A DNA stretch of 64,000 bases from Liolophura sinensis (Eukaryota > Mollusca > Polyplacophora > Chitonida > Chitonidae), in assembly GCF_032854445.1 (NCBI RefSeq), contig NC_088301.1, forward strand, positions 6,060,044 to 6,124,043, given 5' to 3'. The notes beneath the pieces are model-generated. The model had not been told where the DNA came from and made no database searches. It saw only the letters and a program-made list of their open reading frames with translations. This document shows positions 1 through 11,159 of the stretch, piece after piece (position 1 is the first letter of the stretch; each line of letters starts with the position of its first letter). The position numbers were made by a program, and so were the translations under genes.

Positions 1-2070
1 AACAGCCGATTACACAAAGAGTTTCAGGTGAGGGCACGCATGGCAGGAGAACTTTCTTCTCGTCATTGTCAAGCCCTAAAAAGCCATGTGCTAGTTTGGC
101 CTTCGTAGCTGTAAATGACTATTCTAACAAAGTTTTGGACTGTAAATGGCAAACTGCTGAGATGTTTAATCATATTTGCCATTACCGGTGAAACAACAAT
201 TCATGGCGCGGACCTAGTGCAGGGGTGTCCAGACAATAACCAGCTAGGCCTGATTAAAGAACAGTAGAGTTCACTGCTATTGACCAATAATGTTATCACT
301 TCACTTCTCATCACAAAGTGACAGGTTGTAAGTTTTAATCACTGTAAAAACTATTGAAGTCGGGTGGTCGCCATTTTTAAATTTTTGAATGTCCGATGCG
401 GCAATCATCATTAAAGTTGAAAGTCTCGGCCGCTCAGGACAGGCTGCTATAGAATTTGGTGGCAAATTATGTTGGCCGGTGGACATGTTGGACAAGTGCC
501 CACATATTACAGGTCGTTTAACATGGAAAATTGTTTGATCGCGGCAGAGAGTGGCCGCATACGGCATATGGACGATGATTACAGGTGGCAGTAGGTACAA
601 GTTTGACTGTATCTTAAACCGGCATTAAATATTTTTTTTAGATTTTTGTCAAACCCAGCAACAGTTTGACACAGATTCGTCTTGACACAGATTCAGCACG
701 TCTCCATTACCGAGAGCAAGGATTCGTCACGTGTACTCCAGCTCTCTAACGTTGAAGTTATTTTTCGTATGATAGTCTAAGCAGTAGCCTATGGCAGATA
801 AATGTTGAGGTCTTCGGCAATGAAGGCCCAAGTGATCAATATAGTCTTTCTCAGAAAATGGACATACTGGAAGAGTATTTCTTCCACTGCTTGAACTATT
901 GATACAGTAGACCTACTATATCATTTATAAGGAACTCTGGCGATCCTGTTTAAATAGAGTTATTCCTGGTTCAGGTCGTATCCTACAGAGGGGCTGTGCT
1001 GGTGATTTTGACCCCTGTTTTAAATGTTTACAAAGTTACTATAGGGTTGTTGTACAAATGTATCCATGGTCACCTCTGAAAGAAATGGAACTAAACCTAG
1101 GCACCACTGAAGCTGATCTAGGCAATCGACTGTCCATAGTCATCGTGGACGTCAAAGAAAGCACATCGGCTTGAACACGGCGTTTCAATAAAGTTACTGT
1201 ATTTAACAAAGAAAACAGAAAATACCCCTTATAATGCGAGAAAGACGAAGGAGCAAACTATAAACTCTTAAGTTGCAACAGATTCAGAGAAAATTATATA
1301 ATCAGGTATAGCCTAATTAATTTTAAGTGTTGTCCGGTGACATGCCGTCTTCTCATTCCCACAAACCTTCGGCATTCCTAATGAATTTTGCACTGTATCT
1401 GATATTTGTTATTTAGAAAACGCAAAAATGAACAACAAAAATGCATTTGGGGAGATGAATGTAGTTTGGACCGTAACGGTATACTAGTGTCTGACATAAT
1501 TTAATTGTGATACCGTCATGGAATATTACACGGTTTGTAAATCAACTGAATTTGCGTCTGTGGTGATTCGTAAATAACAGAGACCTGCGCTACATTTGGT
1601 GAAATCCCGCTTCGATATTCAGCTTTGAATATCAAACCAGGAAATAGGAACTGCGAACTAGGTTCACATCTGATTGTCGAAGCGGGAACTGGGAACTGGG
1701 AGCTTACTTCACTGACATGTCAAAATCACCAGCACAACCCCCAGTGGCTACGACAGGGTGGCTGGAAATCTCTGTCAGTGATACAGTACGACTACTGCAT
1801 CAACGGTTTAAGCAGTGGAAGAAATATTCTTCCAGTGTGTCGAATTTCCGATAAAACTATGTTTATTACTGGGGCCTTCATCGCCGTAGTCCACAAGTTT
1901 TATCTACCAAAAGGTACTGTTTAGTCTATTGTGCGGAAAATGGCTTCGACGTTAGAGATCTAGAGTAAAAGCGCTGGAACTTGTAATTTATCAACTACAG
2001 TCTTTTGTTGATTGGCAACAGGCACATGTTTGGACATGGTGAAACTTCAACAATCTAACAAACAACACAC

Positions 2071-2220
2071 CTTCATCACATTTCTCAGGGCGGTATCCCG
2101 GCATGCACCTTGGTGTTCTCTGTGGACAGAGCCCGGATGTTGTGTCACAGACGGACGGTCTCTCGGCACAGTTCCCACATCTCTTCCCACAGTCTGGTCC
2201 GTATGTCCCGGGCGTGCACA
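2071..2220 (-). CDS. Gene A1 exon 5: MEGF-like EGF module
   Basis: A 150-nt exon, phase 1-1, acceptor TTTATTAG and donor GTGTGT. It encodes a 50-residue EGF/laminin-type repeat: CTPGTYGPDCGKRCGNC, CDTTSGLC, then RCMPGYRPEKCDEG. The TYGPDC motif is characteristic of multiple-EGF-like-domain (MEGF) receptors. The A2 counterpart (23,347-23,496) differs by only one residue that I can see (R to K before CMPGY). Two plus-strand reading frames of 70 residues over this exon are shadows. Confidence 0.85.
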
Positions 2221-2917
2221 CTAATAAACACACCCACAACATCATAAAAGGACGCGGATTTGGGGGCACGATATATTGCCACATATTTACATACAAACAG
2301 CGGAAAAGTAAATAAACATAGTATACATCTTTAAATTAAAATTATGTAATTTTACTTTTCTCCACACTTTACTACCGTTCTACACATTTACTTTGAGAGG
2401 GTCATTGAAGGAAAGACAACTGAAGGATTTTGTCCATGTATTATTAGAGAGATCAGTTTATCGAACAGGATAGCCGTACGACAAAAACTGGTCGTGATAA
2501 GTAAAAAGCAAGGAGCCATATAGAGATCGCGCCAAAACTGAGCTGGCGTCTTTTGGGGTCAGTAAAACATATTGACAGAATCTCCACTTTTCTGGACTGT
2601 TTATTGTCTTGAGTGTTGAGCCAAACCTAATTGATTTGCTCAGAATGAACATTAAACCTAGAGCAAAGGCGACTAAATAGTTATTTCTACAGTTGTCAAA
2701 AATATGGAATTAAATATCGCTTACTCGTTTGTTTTGTGATTTTTCTCGACATTGGCCTACTTTCATGAAGGAATATTTACAGACATACATGTAGTGTTCT
2801 TTTTCGTTTTCTGTTACACATTTATCTCCGAAACAATATCGAATTAAAGTACAGAAATGAACTGCAAAATCAGTTGCATTTCTTAGTAATAGAATTCTGG
2901 CCAATCAGACAGCATAC

Positions 2918-3127
2918 CGAATATCTGCACTTCACAAAGGGTAAGCGTCTGGGAATTGTTGATCATAATCTTCACTGTGTCTCCTAATATCGGGCTGCTG
3001 GCGTTACAAGATCCATTAATAACGTCCCCTGGACCGTAAATAGCCCTGGTGGTGTCCTGGTAACACACTGTGTAATTCCGAGAGGAGTTTCCCACGGACA
3101 GGGTAAAACCATTAAGACGGTTACCGC
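2918..3127 (-). CDS. Gene A1 exon 4: fucolectin/F5-8C domain, C-terminal half
   Basis: A 210-nt exon (phase 1-1; acceptor TTACAG, donor GTATGC) encoding CGNRLNGFTLSVGNSS, then NYTVCYQD, and ending TLCEVQIFG, the standard closing strand of a fucolectin/F5-8C domain. It joins exon 3 in frame across a 5.3-kb intron. Several N-glycosylation sequons are present (NSS, NYT, NGS, NAS). The A2 counterpart is 24,189-24,398, of equal length and intact. Confidence 0.85.
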
Positions 3128-4419
3128 CTGTAATGGAAGCCAACGGTTTTCTAAATAAACGAATTACTATCAGACATTTAACCGGAAGCAACAAGCACCA
3201 GGACAACTTTTGTTAATGCGCACAGTAATGTTAATTATCAACCCCGGGAATACTGTACCACCCATAAAAAGGAAACTTTACCACTGATGACTAAAAAACT
3301 TGTGTGAGACACGAAAGTAATGCACCATCACTGGTGAAAGAAATCATGTTCCTCAGATCACAAACACATCGTTACGTCCAATACATTAAAGAATTCCTTT
3401 GTCAAAGATTAAAGGATCCCTGCACTAAAATTTAAAGTAACCCTGTAAATCAGACCAAAGAAATCACAAAAGACAACTTCGTTCACCAATAAAATCACTA
3501 CCATTTGTAAATGTGGCTACTTTATACTAATGGTTATTGCGAAGTTTTGTGTACATTATTGAGTGGTATTGCATGAGTCACAAGCTGGACCAATACAATA
3601 CCACTCTATGATAAACAAAACAGGTCACATAGACCTATTTATTATAAAGCTGCACTTGTCTATGAATTTTCACTTCCTGTAAAAATAACGCTTTATATGC
3701 TTTGATGTTCGCTTTACTATTTTGCTTAATTTGGGAATAAACAAATAATATTTATACCAGTGCGTTGTGTCGGTTTTTACATTTCGTCAAAATGCTCAAT
3801 AGCTCCACAAGCTTGAAGTGCGAGGGCAAATATTGATCTTTGATCATAATTGAGCCGAGAGAAAAATGCTAGCTAGATATTTTCGATTTAATTTGCAAGG
3901 GTGTGCAATTTGATTGTGTCAAAAAGATGTTAGGAGATGTTTTTCCACATGTTGTTTATTAAAACTCTTTTGAAAAGTTATTGACTGGTCCATTGCCAAC
4001 GAATGTTGCTATAAGCCGGCACCTGCTCGTCCCTCACTCCGTGGGTATGCAGCCAAGCGTTGCTATCCTCTGGCACGTGCATTCCTGATTCTGGTTTCCT
4101 GCTAAATGGATTTATGTGTTACTTCTCCGTAGATCTGCTCTATGGCCTTATGGCCTTAGCGGTCTTTATCACTTGACCACGGTTTACATGTTGTTTCTCT
4201 TTTCTGCAGGTTAATCCACTGTATGTATTGCGTCGATAAAACATTAGAATTTCGGAGTTGTGATTATGAATGGAACTCACCTGGAAATTTATGATACAAG
4301 ACCACAGTCAAATTTGAGTTCTAGATATTTGTGAGTTTAATTTAAGGATCTATGCTATAAATCTTCCGAATCAGATGAGCATGTGTGCGAGTTGTGGAGC
4401 TTCCATTTTTGTACTTATT

Positions 4420-4520
4420 TGGTTTTTTTTTGTATTTTTGGGGGTTTTATTTGTTTTTTGTTTTTTTTTTTTTTTGTTTTGTTTTTTTTTTTTTGTTCTT
4501 TTTTTTGGGGGGGGGGGGGA
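4420..4520. repeat. Poly(T)/poly(G) tract
   Basis: About 80 bases of almost pure T with scattered G, ending in an uninterrupted G run of about 12. It is absent from the homologous place in the right copy (about 25,730), so it arose, or was lost, after duplication. Confidence 0.85.
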
Positions 4521-5719
4521 GGGTTTCCATTTTTTTATGACAAAGTTACGCTCCATCATTTCAGTCTGGAGCGTGTGCAGGACATATTGGTAACAGGAAT
4601 CCTACCTATCATCATATCGAGGGTCGTTTTGTAATCTGCTTGTATAATATCATTATAGCATTTTGGTAATATGTATCCTTACAGATACTGCTCACTGCCT
4701 TACAATAATATTTATTTATAATTATAATGGGAATTGCTATGGAGACTTTACGCTATGCTATGGAGAGTTATTACGTGACTTCATCAGGAAAAACGTTTGA
4801 TCCAAGATGTAATGATGATAATTAGTAAAGGCATGTTCCTGATGTCACAGAATCCAAGGTCACGGAAACCGTTTACAGGAGACTAACAGTAACCGTTTAC
4901 TGTTTTCGTGAAATGTTAGGTAAAGTAAAATTTCGAACATCCAGTAACACTCATTCGTTCAAGCTCGGCCTAGTAGTCTAAACGCAAGATATCATTAGTT
5001 ATCGCCTCGTGGTCGATGGCTGTTTCTCTTGAATGTGATTATTATGTGACTTTATTTCGGTTTGCTATCGCTACACATCAGGTTTTGTGGAATATAATTT
5101 GACCGTCTGTTGATCTTTAAGTATGTATCTATGATAATCCCCATGATCTTCCACAGTTGCCGATTCTTCTCAAACATAACAATCAAATTGGGTGTTAGTC
5201 CGAATATTTTGACCGAAACTTGCAGCAGTTACTGTGATAAGCCTGACGACATGCTGCAGTTCGAGCCAAAAGTCGTTAAATCTAAAATCATTAAGAGTTT
5301 CAGTTTTGCCGAAGGTTTCGTTAGTCAAAACATTGTTCAAAATCAACTTACCAGGCACAAAACTATGGACGAAGAGAGAATGGCTAAAAGTAGTTGGATG
5401 CATGTGAAACAAGAAGATAACGTGGGTTATTTAGCGTTACCATCGTTGTTTGAAAACGCTCAGTAATTTTAAATGGAGCGACTTCTGACAAGAGCTGCAG
5501 CATACCGTCAGGCTCATCTCAAAATCTCCTGAAACTTCTTGTCAGAAAATGCGAACTACATATACTTGGCTGTTTATTTCTTACGACTGAGATTTAATCC
5601 TGCTTGCCTTTTTACCTAAAGGTATATCAGCTACGATTTGATTATCTCAGAAGTCGTCATTCCACCGTCAGGTTAGAATAAAACAGTTTAGATTACAGCT
5701 TTAAGTATAAAGCAAAAAA

Positions 5720-7865
5720 GAAAATGCATATAGAATACATGTGAATCCTTGTGCACCAGAAACATACCTAAATAATACGGCTAGCCGACAAAATCCAGCT
5801 TTGGACAGTATTTGAAGGCCTGCAATGTCCCCTCTTTTTCAACACAGGTAAACGATGTTCAGAAGACGTAGGGTACATATATAGCGCTTTGCACTCAGTG
5901 ATAATCAGCTTTACAGCTATAGCCGTTTTGTGACCTCCCTGTACATGCTGTAATTTGGAAGGGGGGAGTGTAGCGCAAAGATTTTTAGCACACATAAAGA
6001 ACATGTATAGCACTATTCATTGGGCGATCTTCAGCTTTACAGCTTTAACAGTTTTCTGGCATGTCATTTGCAAAAATGGCGGAAAATGCGACTTTTCGCA
6101 ATTCGATTGCAATTTGCGACAAAAATATGCATCGTAGCAAAGAAATAAGATTAGATTCGTGATCAGGACGTCAAACTAGGTCGGATAGCTGGCTGTCAAC
6201 ATTTCTACTTTCATCTTAGTCATAAACGCATTTATAATGCATTGTATAACATGGGGACGTCAAAGTGCCAAATATAATAAATCAGCCTTTGAACAATTTT
6301 TCAAGTACTTCAACTCCCACATTTAATAAGCCATTTGAAATATTTTCTGCACACACACAAAAATGGTTGAAAATTGCAACTTTTCGCAATTTGATCACAG
6401 TTTGCGACAAAAATGTGCACTATTGGAATAAAATAAGACCAGATTTGTCATCAGGACGTCAAATTAGGTCAGGTAGCATATTTAAAAGACTGGACAATGA
6501 TTTGAGATGACGTCAAGTTCGTCTCCGGTTTTTTCCTGACATGTTACATTCTGCCTCTGTCAAAATAATTTAGAGGCAACAGTTGTTCCATGTAGAAAAT
6601 TTCAGGTCAATCGGATGTTAAGTTCAAAAGAAAATGCTTCCCAAATCTTTTAGTAGCAAACCAACATGGCGGCTGGGTCACGTGACCTGGGACACCTAAT
6701 CTTTTATTCGTATAAAAGACAGTCCCCACTCCTACTATCTAGTTAAATTTCACGCACTTCTGTCATGCTAATTTAGCCGCAGAAGTTTTTCATTTTTAAA
6801 ACTTGTAAAAATAATCATTTTTGTTTTGGTATGTACTACTTCCGGTTTGCTGACGTAACTTCCGGTTATGTCAAATTTCTCTGCATGTCTTGGAATGATG
6901 TTAGGTCTTAAGACTGCGACTCCAGCTTCATTGGTTTTGAAAATATTAACATTTTGAGTTTTGATGAAGTCACTTCCGGTTTCCCAAAATTAGTATATCT
7001 GGTCTCAGCGCCCAAAACTGCAGCAGGCACGACATCATCGACAAAAAGTGTAGAAGTTATTAGCAAAAAAACGAATTTTTCGGTCGCATGGCATATTCAC
7101 CAATAGCGAGCTTCTACATTTTTTCAAGGTTTTGAACAAAATCCAATATTGCCGCCAAGTCACGTGACCATATCGGCCCAAAAGATTCGATGCACAACTT
7201 CTAGGTATGCAGATAAACATACTAAAATTTCATAAACTTTGGTCTAACCAATTTCGCTAGAAAGGCGTCACAGTTTTACCGAGAATAATAAAAATAAAGA
7301 CAAATAATCCTAACAGATACAAAAAGGATTTTAAGCCTGAATGGCTTGAACCCCTAATAATCCTTGACATAAGCGGTCGTCAAGGTTCATAGCGTGACGT
7401 ACACTGTTGGAGTGTGTACGCACAATCAGCCATCCAGCTGATGTGTGTTGGATTGTATTAAGAGTGAGTGAGTGCTTGGGGTTTAACGTCGTACTTAACA
7501 ATTTTTCAGTCATACGACGACGAAGGAATCTTTAGAGTGCATGTGCCTCCTTGTTGCAGGACGGATTTCCACCACTCTTTTATCTAGTGCTGCTTCACTG
7601 AGACGCCTTACCGAAGGCAAGTAAGCCGCACCGCCCGAGCCATTATATTGATACAGGTCAACCAGTCCTTGCACTATCGCCTTCATGCTGAACGCCATGC
7701 AAGAAAGTTACAACTTCCTCTTTTAAGGTCTTAGGTGTGACTCTACCCAGATTGGATTGTATGTAGAAACCAAAGGCTTAGCATTATCAATATCAAATTC
7801 ATATTGTGTTGAATCAGTATCAAAAATATTTTTGAAAATTGTACGGCCAGATTATTATGAGATAA
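5720..7865. mobile_element. Copy-1-specific insertion, about 2.1 kb, with internal repeats
   Basis: The right duplicate goes directly from the homologue of 5,720 to that of 7,865 (about 26,930-27,030). The extra sequence contains two related segments near 6,060-6,180 and 6,365-6,480 (sharing CTTTTCGCAATT, TTTGCGACAAAAAT and ATCAGGACGTCAAA), GTCACGTGACC motifs near 6,676 and 7,158, and a SINE fragment at its right end. No protein-coding signature is visible. Probably a composite of non-autonomous elements. Confidence 0.6.
7453..7750 (-). mobile_element. SINE family 2 copy, head truncated
   Basis: Starts with a GAGTGAGTGAGTGC tail, then GGTTTAACGTCGTACTTAAC and the ACGACGACGAAGGAA core, continuing to a partial tRNA-like head near 7,730. 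It closely matches the full copy at 57,345-57,706. It lies inside the copy-1-specific insertion. Confidence 0.75.
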
Positions 7866-8458
7866 CTACCAGATAATTTAAAATCACCTGAAATTTATAT
7901 GATCAAATCTTTATTTCCAGAATCAAACAATGGATAACATTATTAACATGGAAAGGAATTTACTGTATATCATTAGTGCCATATTACTAGTTTTTACCCA
8001 CTGGTTATTTTGTTACAGATTTCAGTCACAACAGAAGGACAACAAAAAGGGAAAAAACGAAGACGACATAATGACCTATAATGGTTTTCGCAGCAGACAT
8101 ATTTCTTCGGTGTGGAAATATGTGCAAAAAAACATCAGGAAAAGGTTTGTGATCGGTAGGGTAACGTTTACTTCAGTAGGATTTACACTTAAGTGCCAAT
8201 AATAATGACTAATTTTTATTTTATTTGAGAAAACAGAAGCATTTGTAATCACCATAACAGCAACATAAATGTTTTTGAACTATCAGATTTAAAATGGTGT
8301 CCATGTTTGGCAAATACTCACATTTAAAATTATTATAATATTATTTACTGTCCTAAAGGCTGACTTTTAAAAGACCATAAGTCTGTTTATTTGTAACATT
8401 TCGCCAACGCCGGGTGTTTACAGATTTTGGTTGTTGTAAAGATAGAATTTAAACTTAC

Positions 8459-8695
8459 ATGGTCCGCCGCCACAGCTTTCTTTTCTGTTATAGATCCTGA
8501 AGCTGTAGATGTTGTACTGTGTGTCCAGTGTCACCGTCCAGTACGCGGATTGTAGGCCTACTCTCTCTCGTGTGTGAGTACATGTATGTGGTGTCTTGAA
8601 CAACAAATGTTCTGTCCCACCGTCCACGGCGAGCTCAGATATGTATGGGCTATAGGTCGATGATTGTGTGGTGTTTCTGTTCAATGCCACATTCT
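8459..8695 (-). CDS. Gene A1 exon 3: fucolectin/F5-8C domain, N-terminal half
   Basis: A 237-nt exon (79 codons, phase 1-1) with acceptor AACAG and donor GTAAGTTT. It encodes the first half of a fucolectin-type galactose-binding-like domain: NVALNRNTTQSSTY at the start, ELAVDGG, the CTHT tetrapeptide typical of fucolectins, then AYWTVTLDTQYNIYSFRIYNR on the core strands. The domain is completed by exon 4, and the split codon reads Cys (T plus GC). Family members bind fucose or related glycans through His and Arg residues; specificity cannot be read here. In A2 the same exon carries an in-frame stop. Confidence 0.85.
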
Positions 8696-9143
8696 CTGTT
8701 AACCAGAATAATGAAACAATGACACACAGGTATAAGACAGTACAGTTTCTAGCATTGTAACGTTTGTTAGATTTTAAACGTTACAATAAATAAAAAACGT
8801 GCTGATAAAGACACCTAAACATTTGAACATGACAATGTCCGTGTGCCTGAACTATATAATATCATAAAAATCAATTGACAACATGTGTCCTAAGCTAAAT
8901 AATATTTTGTATATTGAGATTTTTAAACTCCTCCGTCCAAGTCGTAGTTTTTTTTTAAGTATATATGCTGAGAGTGTTCAGTGTTATAACTCCACTCTAG
9001 TTATCAACAGTAAAAACAGAACAATGGCTGATTTTGAAGTTCTAAAGCGGTCAAGCGACACTTGTCTGGCTTTGCGTAGCGGCATACACGTTATTATCAG
9101 TTTATGCATTGTAACGTTTGTTGCACTATACGGCGATGCTTAC

Positions 9144-9248
9144 CTCTGGAGCAGATGGGACCATCCCAACCAAGACTACAGTTTCCGGAACATTCACCTG
9201 TCTCTTGATCACATCCACTCTGACAATTCTTGCATAGCTGCCCGAAAA
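9144..9248 (-). CDS. Gene A1 exon 2: short EGF-like module
   Basis: A 105-nt exon, phase 1 at both ends, preceded by TTTCAG and followed by GTAAGC. It encodes a 35-residue cysteine-rich module containing CKNCQSGCDQETGECSG and GWDGPICS, the pattern of an EGF-like repeat. The A2 counterpart at 28,876-28,980 has the same length and the same cysteine positions. This module lies between the signal peptide and the lectin domain. A longer plus-strand reading frame across this exon (8,883-9,299) is a shadow. Confidence 0.75.
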
Positions 9249-9379
9249 CTGAAATTAAAGTTGTTTATCTATAAACATGCACAGACAAAAATTAAATGAT
9301 ATCTCTACAGTGAAACGCTTTAACAACTATAGTTCAACACCATACCCTATTGTGTAAAGACGTATTGTAGGGAGATTAC

Positions 9380-9612
9380 CAGCACGGCAAATGACCCAGG
9401 AGCCTCCTACTAATGCGGTCTCCTTGAGCTGAAGTCCAGATCATGCTGGCTTCCTCTCTAGCCGCACGTGAGACCGTCTTTCCGAAACCTGCGGGTTGTC
9501 GCGGGTTTTCCCTCCGGCTCTGCCCGGTTTCCTCCCACCATAATTCTGACCGCCGCTGTATAAGTGAAATATTCTTGAGTACGGCGTAAAACACCCATAA
9601 AATTAAATAAAT
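9380..9612 (+). mobile_element. SINE family 1 copy, nearly full length
   Basis: Contains the tRNA-related segment (AATGACCCAGGAGCCTCC ... GAAGTCCAG), the central region with CACCATAATTCTGACCGCCG, the conserved AGTGAAATATTCTTGAGTAC and GGCGTAAAACACC motifs, and an AAATAAATAAT tail. It lies in intron 1 of gene A1. Confidence 0.8.
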
Positions 9613-9691
9613 AATTTTACGCAGAAAATGCTGACTAAACCAAGATAGGTAAAGCGAACACGATTATATATATGACATACACATACGATTT

Positions 9692-9880
9692 TAGGGTAAC
9701 CAATTGGGTACCTGTTATACATTCAAGGTAACCATATGGACAGCTGTTATACATTCAGGGTAACCATATGGGCACATATTATACATTCAGGGTAACCATA
9801 TGGGTACCTGTTATACATTCAGGATAACCATGTGGGCACCTGTTATACATTCAGGGTGACCATATGGGCACTAAAGAGTG
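9692..9880. repeat. 32-bp minisatellite, about 6 copies
   Basis: Unit resembles AGGGTAACCATATGGGCACC followed by TGTTATACATTC (32 bp), repeated about six times with few substitutions. The homologous point in the right copy (about 29,140-29,170) has only one unit. Confidence 0.85.
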
Positions 9881-10199
9881 TTCACATGTAGATAGTTACC
9901 CAGTACACATAGGTACAACCCATTAGTTCTATACGGAAAAACGCTTTCGCTGTCAGTATTATAAAAGGCATCAGATTTGCATGCCGAGGAAGCTGCCTTA
10001 ACATGGAGGTTTCTGTCACGTACACCATGTCCCGAATTATCGAGATACACTGTAGTGTACTTGAGATATTTGATCCCCAATGCAAGGAAAGGAGTGCTGT
10101 CTAATGTACTCTTACAACGCCTTGTACTTATCACCACCATGTACAGCAGGTGACTAACGAATGTTACACACATCGTCTTCATGTAATATTTATATACTT

Positions 10200-10432
10200 A
10201 TTTCATTGGAGTTTTACGCCGTACTCAAGAATATTCCCTTATAAGATCACGCCTGCATTATGGTGGGAGGAAATTGGGCTGAGCCCAGGAGATACCGAAG
10301 ACACAAGCAGGTTACTGACAGGCAATCCTTCGTAGGGCCAATGAGGAAGCCAGCATGAGCTGGTCATGATTTCACAGCGATCGTAAGAGGGGTCAATGCA
10401 TGCACTAGCGCGGCAACAGAGGCCTCCACTTC
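10200..10432 (-). mobile_element. SINE family 1 copy in intron 1 of A1
   Basis: Reverse-orientation copy: TTTTACGCCGTACTCAAGAA at the left, GCATTATGGTGGGAGG in the middle, and the degenerate tRNA-like head ending AGGCCTCC on the right. A homologous, shorter copy is at 29,870-30,015, so it inserted before the segmental duplication. Confidence 0.75.
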
Positions 10433-10491
10433 ATGCAATAGCTGAATAACTAAGTAATATACAGGTAAATACCACTTTACGTATTGCTTAC

Positions 10492-10552
10492 CTAATGTTA
10501 TGTATATCATCACGAGAAACACTTTGCTGATCTGTGGATTATGTTTCCCCAT
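10492..10552 (-). CDS. Gene A1 exon 1: signal peptide
   Basis: ATG at 10,552 opens a 20-codon reading frame with a hydrophobic core (KVFLVMIYITL), typical of a secretory signal peptide. It ends in phase 1 at a consensus donor (TTAG then GTAAGC). The same exon, with a few substitutions, starts gene A2 at 30,151, and that conservation supports the choice of start. The frame upstream of the ATG has no earlier methionine in this copy. The protein would enter the ER and reach the plasma membrane. An old SINE sits directly downstream in intron 1. Confidence 0.75.
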
Positions 10553-11159
10553 GTCTACCAGGAATCTTCGTAAACCGCCTCAGATTACAAAAAGTTGTTC
10601 ATCTCTATCTCGAGAGGATTTCCCACCATAAAGTTGTTCTCACGAAACATAAAATGCTTCTAAAAGTTATTATCTTCACATATACAAGTTCTATCCAGTT
10701 GTAATTTAGGAAAATCCAATCGAAATTTGCAGATTCATTCACTACGAAAACAAGTCCATCTGAAATATATCACGTATATACGTGTGCGGAATTTCACAAA
10801 AGCATGCCCTGATATCTTTGTGTTCACTTTTGTGTCGTCGTATGTTGTATTTATGTCGTCACGCAAAGCGTAGATCCACAATAGGCAGAATAGCAGATAC
10901 TAAAATTACATAAAGGGACACAGTCTGTATTCTTCTGTTGATCTTAATGTGTTGTGTATGGTTGTATACATCGGCAATGCCCAAACTAAATGCAGATCAT
11001 AGTGTTAGTTCACGCGTCTCGAGTATGGCATTAGGTAATAAGTAAACACCTACATGTACCTGGCCTGGCTATACTGTGCTCTATTGAGATATTCGTGTCA
11101 CTAACCAGGAAGTCACGCGCCCGTTGCGTTTAGTATACAGCTGAATAAGTGGAAAATGA

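Larger units (their letters stand above)
3128..8458 (-). other. Intron 3 of gene A1
   Basis: A 5.3-kb intron inside the split fucolectin domain. It holds a poly(T)/poly(G) tract at 4,420-4,520, an insertion at 5,720-7,865 that A2 lacks, and otherwise sequence collinear with 24,399-27,538. Open frames of 60-118 residues here are not conserved between the copies (the plus frame at 5,110-5,466 has a stop in the A2 copy), so no gene is called. Confidence 0.6.
1..10552 (-). other. Gene A1: fucolectin-EGF receptor-like gene, 5' half only
   Basis: Span of a minus-strand gene whose five visible coding exons are 10,552-10,492, 9,248-9,144, 8,695-8,459, 3,127-2,918 and 2,220-2,071 (763 nt). Every internal boundary is phase 1, so the modules can be gained or lost without a frameshift. 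Order: signal peptide, short EGF module, fucolectin-type F5/8C domain over two exons, MEGF-like EGF module. The remaining EGF, transmembrane and tail exons seen in the paralogue A2 would lie left of base 1. Proteins of this shape are expected to be cell-surface receptors that bind fucosylated or other glycans; that role is inferred from the domains. No disabling mutation was seen in the five exons. Confidence 0.8.
1..11150. repeat. Tandem segmental duplication, left copy (continues left)
   Basis: Bases 1-11,150 are highly similar, mostly collinear, to 21,070-30,645, including introns, SINE remnants and the 5' flank of gene A. The first bases (AACAGCCGATTACACAAAGA) recur at 21,070. Similarity on the right fades just after CAGCTGAATAAGTG (about 11,143 and 30,640). 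The left boundary is outside the window. This copy is longer mainly because of an insertion at about 5,720-7,865. Confidence 0.9.

Noticed and set aside
5110..5466. 118-codon plus-strand frame in A1 intron 3
   Set aside because: The homologous segment at 26,310-26,690 has a stop in this frame and indels that do not respect codons. The antisense frame is similarly open in both copies but has no splice context.
7930..8202. 90-codon plus-strand frame with a hydrophobic stretch
   Set aside because: The right duplicate lacks the hydrophobic part and the start codon; it sits in an intron of gene A1 on the opposite strand.
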